23,015 bases of DNA, taken from Phycisphaerales bacterium UBA7812. Its GTDB lineage: Bacteria; Planctomycetota; Phycisphaerae; Phycisphaerales; UBA1924. The stretch is from the NCBI GenBank assembly GCA_002480345.1, contig DLBY01000024.1, positions 1 through 23,015 of the forward strand. The letters run 5' to 3'. Of the stretch, positions 1 through 6,969 are shown one piece after another. Below the pieces are notes generated by a model. That model saw only the letters and a program-made list of their open reading frames with translations. It made no database searches and was not told where the DNA came from. The number at the start of each line of letters is the position of its first letter. Within the stretch, counting starts at the first letter, position 1. Both the position numbers and the translations under genes were made by a program.

Positions 1-1
1 C

Positions 2-988
2 GGCAGCGGTGTCCAGGTCCAGACGCTCTTCGCGGGGCAGCACATCGATGTCGGCACCGTGACGGCGGAAGTGATCGGCGATGACCTCGTCGTGACCTAC
101 AACACCACGGGTGACTGGTCGATCGACGAGTTCCACCTCTGGGCGGGCGTCGACCTCGCGGATATGCCCCAGAACCGCCGGGGCAGCCCCAAGATCGGGC
201 ACTTCCCGCACAGCGGCGAAAACATGGGCGGCGTGACCAGCCACAGCGTCGCGATCCCGCTCGCGTCGCTCGACATCGCCTGCCCCTCGGACCCCGAGCG
301 CCTGTACTACATCGCCGCCCACGCGGTGGTGTCGAGCCCGAGCGGCGGCAGCGAGACCGCCTGGGCGGACGGCGACCGATTCGTCCAGCGCGGCATGTGG
401 GGCACCTTCTTCACCACCTCGTTCGATTGTGTCTGCGACGGTCCCGATCCGGAAACAAACCAGTGCGAGACCGCGTTCGCGTTCAGCGGTGATCCCCGCG
501 CGATCTCGAACTGCTTCCTGGACATGGACCTTGATAACGACGGCCAGGGCGATTTCGACCGCTGGGGCTGGTCGATCAACATCCCGGGCAGCGAGCTGAG
601 CGAGTACTACACCTTCCAGCTCTACGCCCGCGCCGAGGACTGCGACATCTCGCAGGCGATCGAGGTGGGCGAGCTGTGGGTTGACTACCTGGTCGACGAC
701 GGCGCCTCGGGCATCGGCATGGTCTATGTCCAGTACAACATGTACTTCGGGTACGAGATGGACGAGATCCACCTCTACGCGGGCGACCAGCCCACGCCCA
801 CCGACATGGACACCGGCGAGCCCACCATCGCGCTCGACCAGTTCGACCACATCGTCGACAACTTCACGGGCGGGCCCGACGAGAACTTCACCACCACCTA
901 CAGCTACGAGTTCGACTGGGCGGGCAACGGCGTGAACATCATCGCGCACGCGATCGTGTGCGGCGAATTCCCCGTCGTGCAGCCCTGA
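2..988 (+). CDS. Repeat-built secreted protein, 3' part (5' end outside window)
   Basis: The frame is open from base 2, so the true start lies left of the window; the GTG at 59 is only an internal codon. The protein is acidic, rich in aromatic residues and has few lysines, as expected for an exported protein. It contains two related units. Each has an IxVG strand, then a DE(F/I)HL(W/Y)AG motif, and ends in IAHA(V/I)V; these fall around 140-380 and 660-960. Between them is a segment with CETAFAF, a Ca-loop-like DMDLDNDGQGD, RWGW and LYARAEDCD. The last residues follow CGEFPVVQP, and there is no PEP-CTERM anchor. I know this repeat style from uncharacterised surface proteins; binding or adhesion is only an inference. 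A strong terminator follows 29 bases after the stop. The reading frame is certain, the function is unknown. Confidence 0.8.
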   Translation, partial: GSGVQVQTLFAGQHIDVGTVTAEVIGDDLVVTYNTTGDWSIDEFHLWAGVDLADMPQNRRGSPKIGHFPHSGENMGGVTSHSVAIPLASLDIACPSDPERLYYIAAHAVVSSPSGGSETAWADGDRFVQRGMWGTFFTTSFDCVCDGPDPETNQCETAFAFSGDPRAISNCFLDMDLDNDGQGDFDRWGWSINIPGSELSEYYTFQLYARAEDCDISQAIEVGELWVDYLVDDGASGIGMVYVQYNMYFGYEMDEIHLYAGDQPTPTDMDTGEPTIALDQFDHIVDNFTGGPDENFTTTYSYEFDWAGNGVNIIAHAIVCGEFPVVQP

Positions 989-1016
989 TCAGACTCGTCC
1001 GAACCCGATTCCCACG

Positions 1017-1047
1017 AACGCCCGGCCACTCGAGGCCGGGCGTTTTT
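1017..1047 (+). terminator. Rho-independent terminator of the left-edge secreted protein
   Basis: An 11-bp perfect inverted repeat (AACGCCCGGCC and GGCCGGGCGTT) has a 6-base loop and runs into five T. It lies just after the stop at 988 and before the aldo/keto reductase, so it separates the two transcription units. Confidence 0.9.
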
Positions 1048-1111
1048 CTGCGCGCCGAGAAGCCCGCCACCCCCCGCTGGGCCCGCTACCGTTGGAACAA
1101 CGAAACGACAC

Positions 1112-1116
1112 AGGAG
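1112..1116 (+). promoter_or_regulatory. Ribosome binding site of the aldo/keto reductase
   Basis: AGGAG lies 7 bases before the ATG at 1124 and fixes that start. A GCTACCGT element at 1085-1092 resembles the GCTACAGT upstream of lipA and GCTACCGT upstream of the SLBB gene, and may be the -10 region, but no good -35 is visible. Confidence 0.7.
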
Positions 1117-1123
1117 AAACACG

Positions 1124-2203
1124 ATGCCCCTCGACCACTACATCACCCTCGGCAAATCAGGCCTCAAGGTCAGCCCGCTCTGCCTCGGCACCATGACCTT
1201 CGGCGAAGACTGGGGCTGGGGCTCCGATGTCGAGACCTCCAAGAAGGTCATCGACACCTACATCGACAAGGGCGGCAACTTCATCGACACCGCGAATATC
1301 TACACCAAGGGGCACTCCGAGAAGATCATCGGCGACCACATCGGTAAGCACCCCCCGAAGCGCGACCGCCTCGTCATCGCGACCAAGTGCACCGGCAACA
1401 TGTTCAACGGCGACCCGAACGGAGGCGGGAGCGGACGCAAGAGCATGATGGCGGCCGTGGAGGAATCGCTCCGCCGCCTGCAGACCGACTACATCGACCT
1501 GCTCTGGAGCCATTTCTGGGATCAGAACGCGCCGATCGACGAGTTGATGCGCACCGTCGACGACCTCGTGCGCGCCGGCAAGGTGCGCTACTTCGGCTTC
1601 TCCGACCACCCCGCGTGGGTCTGCGTGCAGGGGCAGTACGAGGCGATCTTCCGCAACTGGACGCCCGCCGTCGCGCTGCAGATCGAGTACAGCCTGAGGC
1701 AGCGGACCGTCGAGGGCGACCTGATCCCGATGGCACAGGAGATGGGCCTGGGCGTGACGCCCTGGAGCCCGCTCGCGGGGGGCGTGCTGACCGGCAAGTA
1801 CACCCGCGACAAGAAGCCCGACGAGGGCCGGGCGAACAGCGGGTGGATCAACCTCGACGACCGCGACTACAAGATCATCGATGTGCTGCTCGAGGTCGCG
1901 GAGGAAGCGGGCGCCTCGCCCGCCGAGGTTGCGCTCAAGTGGGTCCAGGACCGCGACGGCGTGACGAGCACGATCATCGGCGCCCGCACGCTCGAGCAAC
2001 TCGACGCGAACCTCAACGCCCTCGATGTCACGCTCACCGACGAGCAGACCCGGAAGCTCGACGAGGTGAGCGAGCAGACCAAGCCCTTCCCGCACGAATT
2101 CGTCAACAACATCAAGACCGTGATCCAGGGCGGGACCACGATCAACGGCGAGAGCCGGGACACCTGGGAGAACGCGCCGCAGAGCGACAAGGAACGGTAT
2201 TGA
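1124..2203 (+). CDS. Aldo/keto reductase
   Basis: This is a cytoplasmic NADPH-dependent oxidoreductase of the aldo/keto reductase (TIM barrel) family, which reduces carbonyl groups of aldehydes, ketones or sugars. The N-terminal GKSGLKVSPLCLGTMTFG is typical of the bacterial Tas/YghZ-like branch. The catalytic tetrad is present: D55 and Y60 in FIDTANIY, K88 in ATK and H130 in LLWSH. The cofactor-binding end is seen in TPWSPLAGGVLTGKY and in STIIGARTLEQL near the C-terminus. The length of 359 residues is slightly above the usual 320-350, from a polar C-terminal tail. It is a stand-alone gene after a terminator, with its own ribosome binding site. The substrate cannot be told from the sequence. 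Confidence 0.93.
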   Translation: MPLDHYITLGKSGLKVSPLCLGTMTFGEDWGWGSDVETSKKVIDTYIDKGGNFIDTANIYTKGHSEKIIGDHIGKHPPKRDRLVIATKCTGNMFNGDPNGGGSGRKSMMAAVEESLRRLQTDYIDLLWSHFWDQNAPIDELMRTVDDLVRAGKVRYFGFSDHPAWVCVQGQYEAIFRNWTPAVALQIEYSLRQRTVEGDLIPMAQEMGLGVTPWSPLAGGVLTGKYTRDKKPDEGRANSGWINLDDRDYKIIDVLLEVAEEAGASPAEVALKWVQDRDGVTSTIIGARTLEQLDANLNALDVTLTDEQTRKLDEVSEQTKPFPHEFVNNIKTVIQGGTTINGESRDTWENAPQSDKERY

Positions 2204-2222
2204 AAAGTGACTGCTTTTTCTA

Positions 2223-2251
2223 TTGCGTATCCAAATTTGCTCTGATATGAT
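2223..2251 (+). promoter_or_regulatory. Predicted sigma70-type promoter of the Cys-rich secreted protein
   Basis: TTGCGT (2223-2228) and TATGAT (2246-2251) are spaced by exactly 17 bases. The -10 matches the consensus at five of six positions, the -35 at only three. AGGA at 2267-2270 precedes the ATG at 2281 by 10 bases. The surroundings are A+T-rich compared with the rest of the window. Confidence 0.45.
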
Positions 2252-2280
2252 CGGGCCTTACTAGGCAGGATCACCTCAAC

Positions 2281-3286
2281 ATGAGTAAAATGATTACCAC
2301 CGCGCTTGCGCTAGCCGCTTTAAGGGGGGGACACTTCAGCTCAGATCTATTCTGTATCTGATTCAACTCTCCTCATCGATGACTGGACACTCATTCCAGT
2401 TTATGTTTCGCTCTCTCCGACACAGGTTGAAGTAACAGACATGCTTGCGATCAAAGAAGCAAGCGCAATAACCGGGTCGAATCTGTCTGCGATCTGGTAT
2501 TCGAAGACTGCAACCGGCTGGTCGACAAAGTCTTGGTATTCAAGTAGCCCATGGAGCGGCGTGAAAGCCATCAAGACTTCGCTCGGCCTGAGTGATCTCG
2601 ATGATCCCATATGGGAAATGACTCTCGGCCCTTCCCCTGCTATTGAGGAATCGCCTACAAAGGAACTGGCAGAAACTGGGGTCATCGAAGGCGATCCACT
2701 TGAACCATTCCTCGATGCTTCTCCCGATCCAGAATCGCTCGTCAATACACTGGTGTCTGTTGGCTACCCGGCAGCAAACACACCAATACCGATCGATGAA
2801 CCGTGTGCGTACGACATCGCCGGAAGTATCGCTTCATACGCCGAAAAAATGATTGAGAGTGGCGACTCTTCCGATACAGAGTTCGCATCGAACGCGGATT
2901 TATGCGCTTTGGCGTCCGTCCCACGAGGAGATCCGCCGGCGCGCCCGCCTCGCCCGTCGACGGCACCGCCCTGGAGCCCACCGCCACCCGCGACGACTCC
3001 CACGGCACCATCGTGGACGCCGGGCGGTTGGCCGACATCTCCGAACGGCACAGACGAGTGGCGATGCCGGACCATTCCAACCTCGGGAGGCGGATCAAAC
3101 TGCGTGTGCAGCCGCGAGCAGCTCTGGGGAAGATGGGAGGAGAGATCGTGCTGGCTAATCTTCACATGCGTTCGATGGCACACGATCATTGAAACTGAGA
3201 CATGCACTACGGCTGGAAGTGGAATCCCATGCCCAACCGGCGGTCCTCCTTCGCCTGGCAGCAATTGCACCCATCGATATCGGTGA
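2281..3286 (+). CDS. Cys-rich secreted protein with signal peptide out of frame (frame break at a G7 run)
   Basis: An ATG at 2281 with an upstream AGGA opens a signal-peptide-like MSKMITTALALAAL. That frame ends at a TGA after about 26 codons. The main frame is open from 2324 to the stop at 3284-3286, yet it has no ATG, GTG or TTG before the ATG at 2441, although the stretch 2324-2440 reads as good protein (for example WTLIPVYVSLSPTQVEVTD). Removing one G from the run 2324-2330 joins the two. The mature part is a Ser/Thr-rich globular region, a Pro-rich linker (about 2925-3045) and a C-terminal domain with eight cysteines, beginning at WRC (about 3060). I do not recognise a named family. If the break is real the gene is broken or phase-variable; if it is a sequencing error the gene is intact. 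The stop overlaps the next start as TGATG. Confidence 0.6.
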
Positions 3287-4083
3287 TGCGCTATCTCGTT
3301 TCGCTGGTGGCGTTTTCGTATATATCATACATAATAACATCGATCTCAATTGCCATTTTGCTTGATAATTGGCCTGCCGCCCCCGCATGGCTGCAACAGA
3401 ATTTTTTCACAAATGATTATCTTGCACATGTTCTGACTGTTCGTTACCAGTACAGCGGCTCGATCAATGGGTGGGCCGGTCCGGATAGTGGGCTTGAGGC
3501 GGTCGCGATCATGTCATCGGCGCTCGTCGGCTGGGCCGTATCCCGGTTTCTGCCGTGCCAGTTGCGCAAAAAGAGCCGCGCCAGTCATCACACGGAAGAG
3601 AGGACCCTCTTGGCCGGTTGGCGAAGCGCACGCCACCTTCGTCAGGGGTGGCCGGCCCGATACGGGCTGATGCTCGGCCTGCTCATCGGCACCCTCGGTG
3701 CCCTGGGCGGCGCCTTGATCGACAAGTCCATCTACGACGCGAGGGAACGCGCGTATTGGGCACAATGGACAGAGGTCACCGACCCCGCTGATACCTCTAC
3801 CTGGCCGATTCATCCTTCATCGGCACAAAGCGTGATCGGTTGGCTCACCCCCGCGGAAGCTTCGATCGTGCTCCCCGGGGTGCTGCTTGCCAGCGCTGCA
3901 GGTGTGCTGCTACCCACATGGCGAGTGCTCCGCGGCTCGGCCTTTTCTCCGAATCCTCGATGCGCGAGGTGCAACTATCGTGTCGCAACTCGGCCTGGGA
4001 CCGAATTTACCACCTGCCCAGAGTGCGGGCACGCCAACCCAACACTCAGCGAACCGCAACCGGTACCCGGTGATCTCGAATAG
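3286..4083 (+). CDS. Small membrane protein with C-terminal zinc ribbon
   Basis: I chose the ATG at 3286 because it overlaps the upstream stop (TGATG), which suggests coupled translation; in-frame starts at 3202 and 3229 lie inside the upstream gene. The resulting 265 residues have hydrophobic segments near 5-26, 70-90, 127-146 and 194-212, so about four membrane passes. The cytoplasmic tail carries a four-cysteine zinc ribbon, CARC at 226-229 and CPEC at 244-247. Small membrane proteins ending in such a ribbon are frequent in planctomycetes and mostly uncharacterised; the function is unknown. The 5' third is A+T-rich and the rest returns to the local base composition. The 3' end overlaps the convergent VanZ-like gene by 38 bases. 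Confidence 0.7.
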   Translation: MRYLVSLVAFSYISYIITSISIAILLDNWPAAPAWLQQNFFTNDYLAHVLTVRYQYSGSINGWAGPDSGLEAVAIMSSALVGWAVSRFLPCQLRKKSRASHHTEERTLLAGWRSARHLRQGWPARYGLMLGLLIGTLGALGGALIDKSIYDARERAYWAQWTEVTDPADTSTWPIHPSSAQSVIGWLTPAEASIVLPGVLLASAAGVLLPTWRVLRGSAFSPNPRCARCNYRVATRPGTEFTTCPECGHANPTLSEPQPVPGDLE

Positions 4084-4435
4084 CCAGCCACACCACCCAC
4101 GCGCTCGCCCCGATCCACACCCCGATGGAGTTCGCCGCGAAGTCTTCCCAGGTCACGAACCGCCCCAGCCCCGGGATGCCCTGGCTCGCCTCATCGAGGC
4201 CCGCGTAGAGCAGCGCGAGCGGCATCCCGAGACCCACGCTCTTCCACGAGCCGCGGGCCCCTAGGAATCCCGACGCGATCAGCAGGAAGGTCCAGACCCC
4301 GTACCCGATCGCATGGGCCCACAGGTCCGTGCGCGGGATGCCCGCGTCGACCTGCAGGTTCGGCCAGTGCGTGAGCGTGAACAACAGGAGGGCCCACGCG
4401 ACAAAGCCGGCTTTGCAGACGCGATCGAACGACAC
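4046..4435 (-). CDS. VanZ-like membrane protein
   Basis: The 129-residue protein has about four membrane segments and the VanZ-family signature: DLWAHAIGYGVWTF in the first half, then DEASQ, a Pro/Gly/Arg stretch, and WEDFAANSIGVWIG, which matches the family's DE..Q...GR...D..AN..G pattern. VanZ itself gives low-level teicoplanin resistance, but most members are uncharacterised and are often found beside exopolysaccharide or exosortase genes. The GTG start at 4435 lies only 3 bases after the ParA stop, so it is cotranscribed and probably translationally coupled with ParA. Its 3' end overlaps the convergent membrane zinc-ribbon gene. Confidence 0.8.
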   Translation of the reverse strand: MSFDRVCKAGFVAWALLLFTLTHWPNLQVDAGIPRTDLWAHAIGYGVWTFLLIASGFLGARGSWKSVGLGMPLALLYAGLDEASQGIPGLGRFVTWEDFAANSIGVWIGASAWVVWLAIRDHRVPVAVR

Positions 4436-4438
4436 GGG

Positions 4439-5443
4439 TCAGGCCGCCCCCGACTGATCGTGATCCGTCGCGTGCGCAGCGGCGGCACCGTCGATCCCGC
4501 CCCCCTCGCGTTGGACCACATGGACCTCCGCGATCGGTTCAGGCTCGCGGCCCGCCCCGTCCCCGCTGGGCTCGGGTGAATCCGCCCCGTGCTTCGCTGC
4601 CCCGAACACCGTCTGGGCGAGGGCTGCGTAGTCCTTCGCCCCGTTCGCGTCGGGGGCGTACTGGAAGATCGTCTGCCCGAAGCTCGGGCACTCGGCGAGT
4701 TTGATGTTCCGCCGGATCGCGGGCTCGAAGACACGCGCGTTGCTCCAGGGCAGGCCCGGCATCTCGCGGGCCTCCGCGAAGAACGACTCAAGGTCCTCGA
4801 CGACTTCGCGCGTGTGGGCCGCCTGGAAGTCGTGCATGCACACCACGACACCCGCGACGGTCAGGCGCGGGTTGATCGCCCGCTCGCCCCGCGTGAGCAG
4901 GTTGATCGTCTCCAGCAGCTTGCCAACGCCCTGCAGCGCGAGGTAGTGCGCCTGCATCGGGATGATGACCTCGCCCGCCGCCGCGAGCCCGTTGAGCGTC
5001 AGCAGACCCAGCGATGGCGGGCAGTCAAAGAAGACCGCGCCGAAGCGATCCCCCAGCGAGTCCAGCGCGGTCCGAAGACGCGTGTGCCGATCCGATTGAT
5101 CGCCCAGTTCGAACTCCGCGGCCGCGAGGTCCGTCTCGCTGGGCAGGCAATAGAGCGTGTCGGTGACGCGCACGATCGCATCGTGGATCGGCGCGTGCTC
5201 GTGCGTCCCGGGGTCGAGCAGCACATCGTACACCGAGGAATCGTCCATCCGATCGCTCGGATCGACCCCCAGGTGCAGCGACGCGTGCGCCTGCGGGTCG
5301 AGATCGACCACGAGCGTCGGGATGCCCATCTCCGCGTGCGCCGCCGCGAGGTTGACCGTCGTCGTCGTCTTCCCCACGCCACCCTTCTGGTTCATGAAGG
5401 CGATGCGCCGGGCCGCGGTCGTTGGATCGTCCGTGATCGTCAT
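4439..5443 (-). CDS. ParA/Soj-family P-loop ATPase
   Basis: This is a 334-residue MinD/ParA-class ATPase. The deviant Walker A is KGGVGKTT with signature lysine K20 and catalytic K25, followed by NLAAAHA. LVVDLDPQAHAS is the switch I region, and FFDCPPSLGLLTLNGL is the Walker B and switch region. Members position DNA or protein cargo through ATP-dependent dimerisation. The ATG at 5443 is used: the frame continues upstream but without a better start, and the family begins close to the P-loop. The last 60 or so residues are low-complexity, rich in Gly, Ala, Glu and His, beyond the normal fold. No ParB follows; the next gene is VanZ-like. There is no Shine-Dalgarno sequence, but a TATACT lies 6 bases before the ATG. 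It could be the chromosomal Soj or a cargo-positioning ATPase for the exopolysaccharide system. Confidence 0.9.
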   Translation of the reverse strand: MTITDDPTTAARRIAFMNQKGGVGKTTTTVNLAAAHAEMGIPTLVVDLDPQAHASLHLGVDPSDRMDDSSVYDVLLDPGTHEHAPIHDAIVRVTDTLYCLPSETDLAAAEFELGDQSDRHTRLRTALDSLGDRFGAVFFDCPPSLGLLTLNGLAAAGEVIIPMQAHYLALQGVGKLLETINLLTRGERAINPRLTVAGVVVCMHDFQAAHTREVVEDLESFFAEAREMPGLPWSNARVFEPAIRRNIKLAECPSFGQTIFQYAPDANGAKDYAALAQTVFGAAKHGADSPEPSGDGAGREPEPIAEVHVVQREGGGIDGAAAAHATDHDQSGAA

Positions 5444-5449
5444 GGCGGC

Positions 5450-5455
5450 AGTATA
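5450..5455 (-). promoter_or_regulatory. Predicted -10 element of the parA-vanZ pair (leaderless transcript)
   Basis: On the minus strand TATACT, five of six matches to TATAAT, is followed by GCCGCC and then the ParA ATG. Transcription would start at or next to the start codon. No convincing -35 is seen and no ribosome binding site is present, which fits a leaderless mRNA. Confidence 0.4.
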
Positions 5456-5505
5456 CGACCCGCCCCCGATCGGCGGATCTTGCGCGACCACGCGCCCGCG
5501 AGGTT

Positions 5506-6969
5506 TCAGCTCGAAGAGCCGGCGCCCGCGGCGGTCCCGACCTCGGAGGGCTCGCCCGCCCGCTTCGCCGCCGGGGCCGGGGACGGGATGACCCGCTTCA
5601 GCGACTGCTCCTCGTGGGCCTTCCGCCGCGCGATCTTCATGGAGTAGACCACGATGAACGAGACGACGAGGAGCGCGAGCGAATAGACGAACCGCACGCT
5701 GGAGGCCGCGAGAAGCACGCCGATGACCGCGAACGCGGCGCCCATGCCGTAGAGCACGAACACGGCGCCCTTCACCCCGAACGCGCGCTTGAGCATGTGG
5801 TGGAGATGGTCCGAATCGGGCTCGCTCATGCTCTTGCCCGCCATCTTCCGGCGGACGATCGCGAGCACCGTGTCGATGATCGGGATCGCGTAGACGATCA
5901 GGCCCGCGATGACGAGGTCCGTCCGCCCCTGATCGCCCAGCATCAGGATGATGACGATGGTCGCGTAGCCCAGCATCAGCGAGCCGCAATCACCCAGGAA
6001 GATCGTCGCGGGGTTGAAGTTGTGCGGCAGGAACCCCAGGCACCCGCCCAGCAGCGCCATGCACAGCACGATCCGCTGCGCGTCGCGCGGGCCGGGGTCC
6101 GCGAAGACGACCAGCAACGAGATCGCGAGCAGCCCGATTGACGCGATCGCGGTCGTGCCGCTGAGCAGCCCGTCGAGCCCGTCGATGAGATTCGACGCGT
6201 TGCACGCGCCAAGCACGAACACCGCGATCACCGCGGTGCCGGTCCAGTAGATGATGTTGAGCTCGATCACCGAGCCGACGATCGGGAACTCGCCGGGCAG
6301 GTTGATCGTGTAGAGCAACTCGGGGTTGTGGAGCAGCTGTCCGAGCGTCGGCGCGAGCACGCCCTGCGCCACCTTCACGCCGATGTCGCCGTACGCGAGC
6401 GCCGCGGCCGCGAGCAGCTGCCCCCCCACCTTCACGCGCGGGCTGATGCCCGTCACATCGTCGATGAGCCCGATGACCATGATCACCGTCAGGCCCAGCA
6501 GGATCCAGGGCGGGACGAACCGCGGGTCGGGCGCCCCGAGCGCGACCTCGGGGACCCCGTGATACTCGACGAGGAACGGGTTGTGCACGCCGAGGTAGCT
6601 GAAGAAAATGCCGCCCATGATCCCGAGATACACCGCGGCCCCGCCCAGGTAGGCGATCGGCATGCGGTGCACCTTGCGCGGGTCGGACGGGTGGTCGATC
6701 ACCCCGTTCGCGAGCGCGAGATGGCGCATGACGGGGGTCGCGACGAGCGTGATCAGGAACGAGATCGCGAGCACCCCGACATACCCGTTGAAGACATCGA
6801 GCCAGGTCGACGCGTCTGCCGCGGTATCGATCCCCGCGAGGTCCGCGAGGCGCTCCTGACGAGCCGCCAGCGCGCGCAGACCCTCGCCGATCGACTCGAT
6901 CTCGCCGATCATCTCGGGGCCCACCGTCGGCGCGTCCCGCAGTTCGATCTCGCTGAGCGTGGGGATCAT
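5506..6969 (-). CDS. WecA/MraY-type phosphoglycosyl transferase
   Basis: A polytopic inner-membrane enzyme that transfers a sugar-1-phosphate from a UDP-sugar (GlcNAc or similar) to undecaprenyl phosphate, the first step of lipid-linked glycan synthesis. Family motifs in order are DHPSDPRKVHRMP (92-104), the Asp pair in GLIDDVTG (167-174), NASNLIDGLDG (257-267), FLGDCGS (324-330), PIIDT (363-367) and the cytoplasmic SDHLHHML (386-393). This order and the HxxH-like loop fit the WecA/TagO/WbcO branch better than MraY. There are about 11 membrane segments. A 55-residue polar N-terminal extension and a 45-residue Pro/Ala/Gly C-terminal tail are extra compared with the usual 330-380 residues. The ATG overlaps the epimerase stop as ATGA. 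It is likely the initiating transferase of this exopolysaccharide locus. Confidence 0.9.
   Translation of the reverse strand: MIPTLSEIELRDAPTVGPEMIGEIESIGEGLRALAARQERLADLAGIDTAADASTWLDVFNGYVGVLAISFLITLVATPVMRHLALANGVIDHPSDPRKVHRMPIAYLGGAAVYLGIMGGIFFSYLGVHNPFLVEYHGVPEVALGAPDPRFVPPWILLGLTVIMVIGLIDDVTGISPRVKVGGQLLAAAALAYGDIGVKVAQGVLAPTLGQLLHNPELLYTINLPGEFPIVGSVIELNIIYWTGTAVIAVFVLGACNASNLIDGLDGLLSGTTAIASIGLLAISLLVVFADPGPRDAQRIVLCMALLGGCLGFLPHNFNPATIFLGDCGSLMLGYATIVIILMLGDQGRTDLVIAGLIVYAIPIIDTVLAIVRRKMAGKSMSEPDSDHLHHMLKRAFGVKGAVFVLYGMGAAFAVIGVLLAASSVRFVYSLALLVVSFIVVYSMKIARRKAHEEQSLKRVIPSPAPAAKRAGEPSEVGTAAGAGSSS

Noticed and set aside
958..1347. Open frame across the terminator and AKR start
   Set aside because: It reads through a strong terminator and its Arg/His-rich translation has no family features.
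2203..2222. GAAAAG...CTTTTTC as a terminator for the aldo/keto reductase
   Set aside because: The stem is only A/T-rich and short, with no G/C core, so it is too weak to call.
2902..3192. Alternative frames inside the Pro-rich and Cys-rich part of the secreted protein
   Set aside because: The frame with the ordered cysteine pattern continues to a stop that overlaps the next start; the other frames give Arg-rich shadow sequence.
4439..5989. Longer ParA form starting at 5989
   Set aside because: The extra N-terminus is the shadow of the transferase gene and puts the P-loop far from its normal place.
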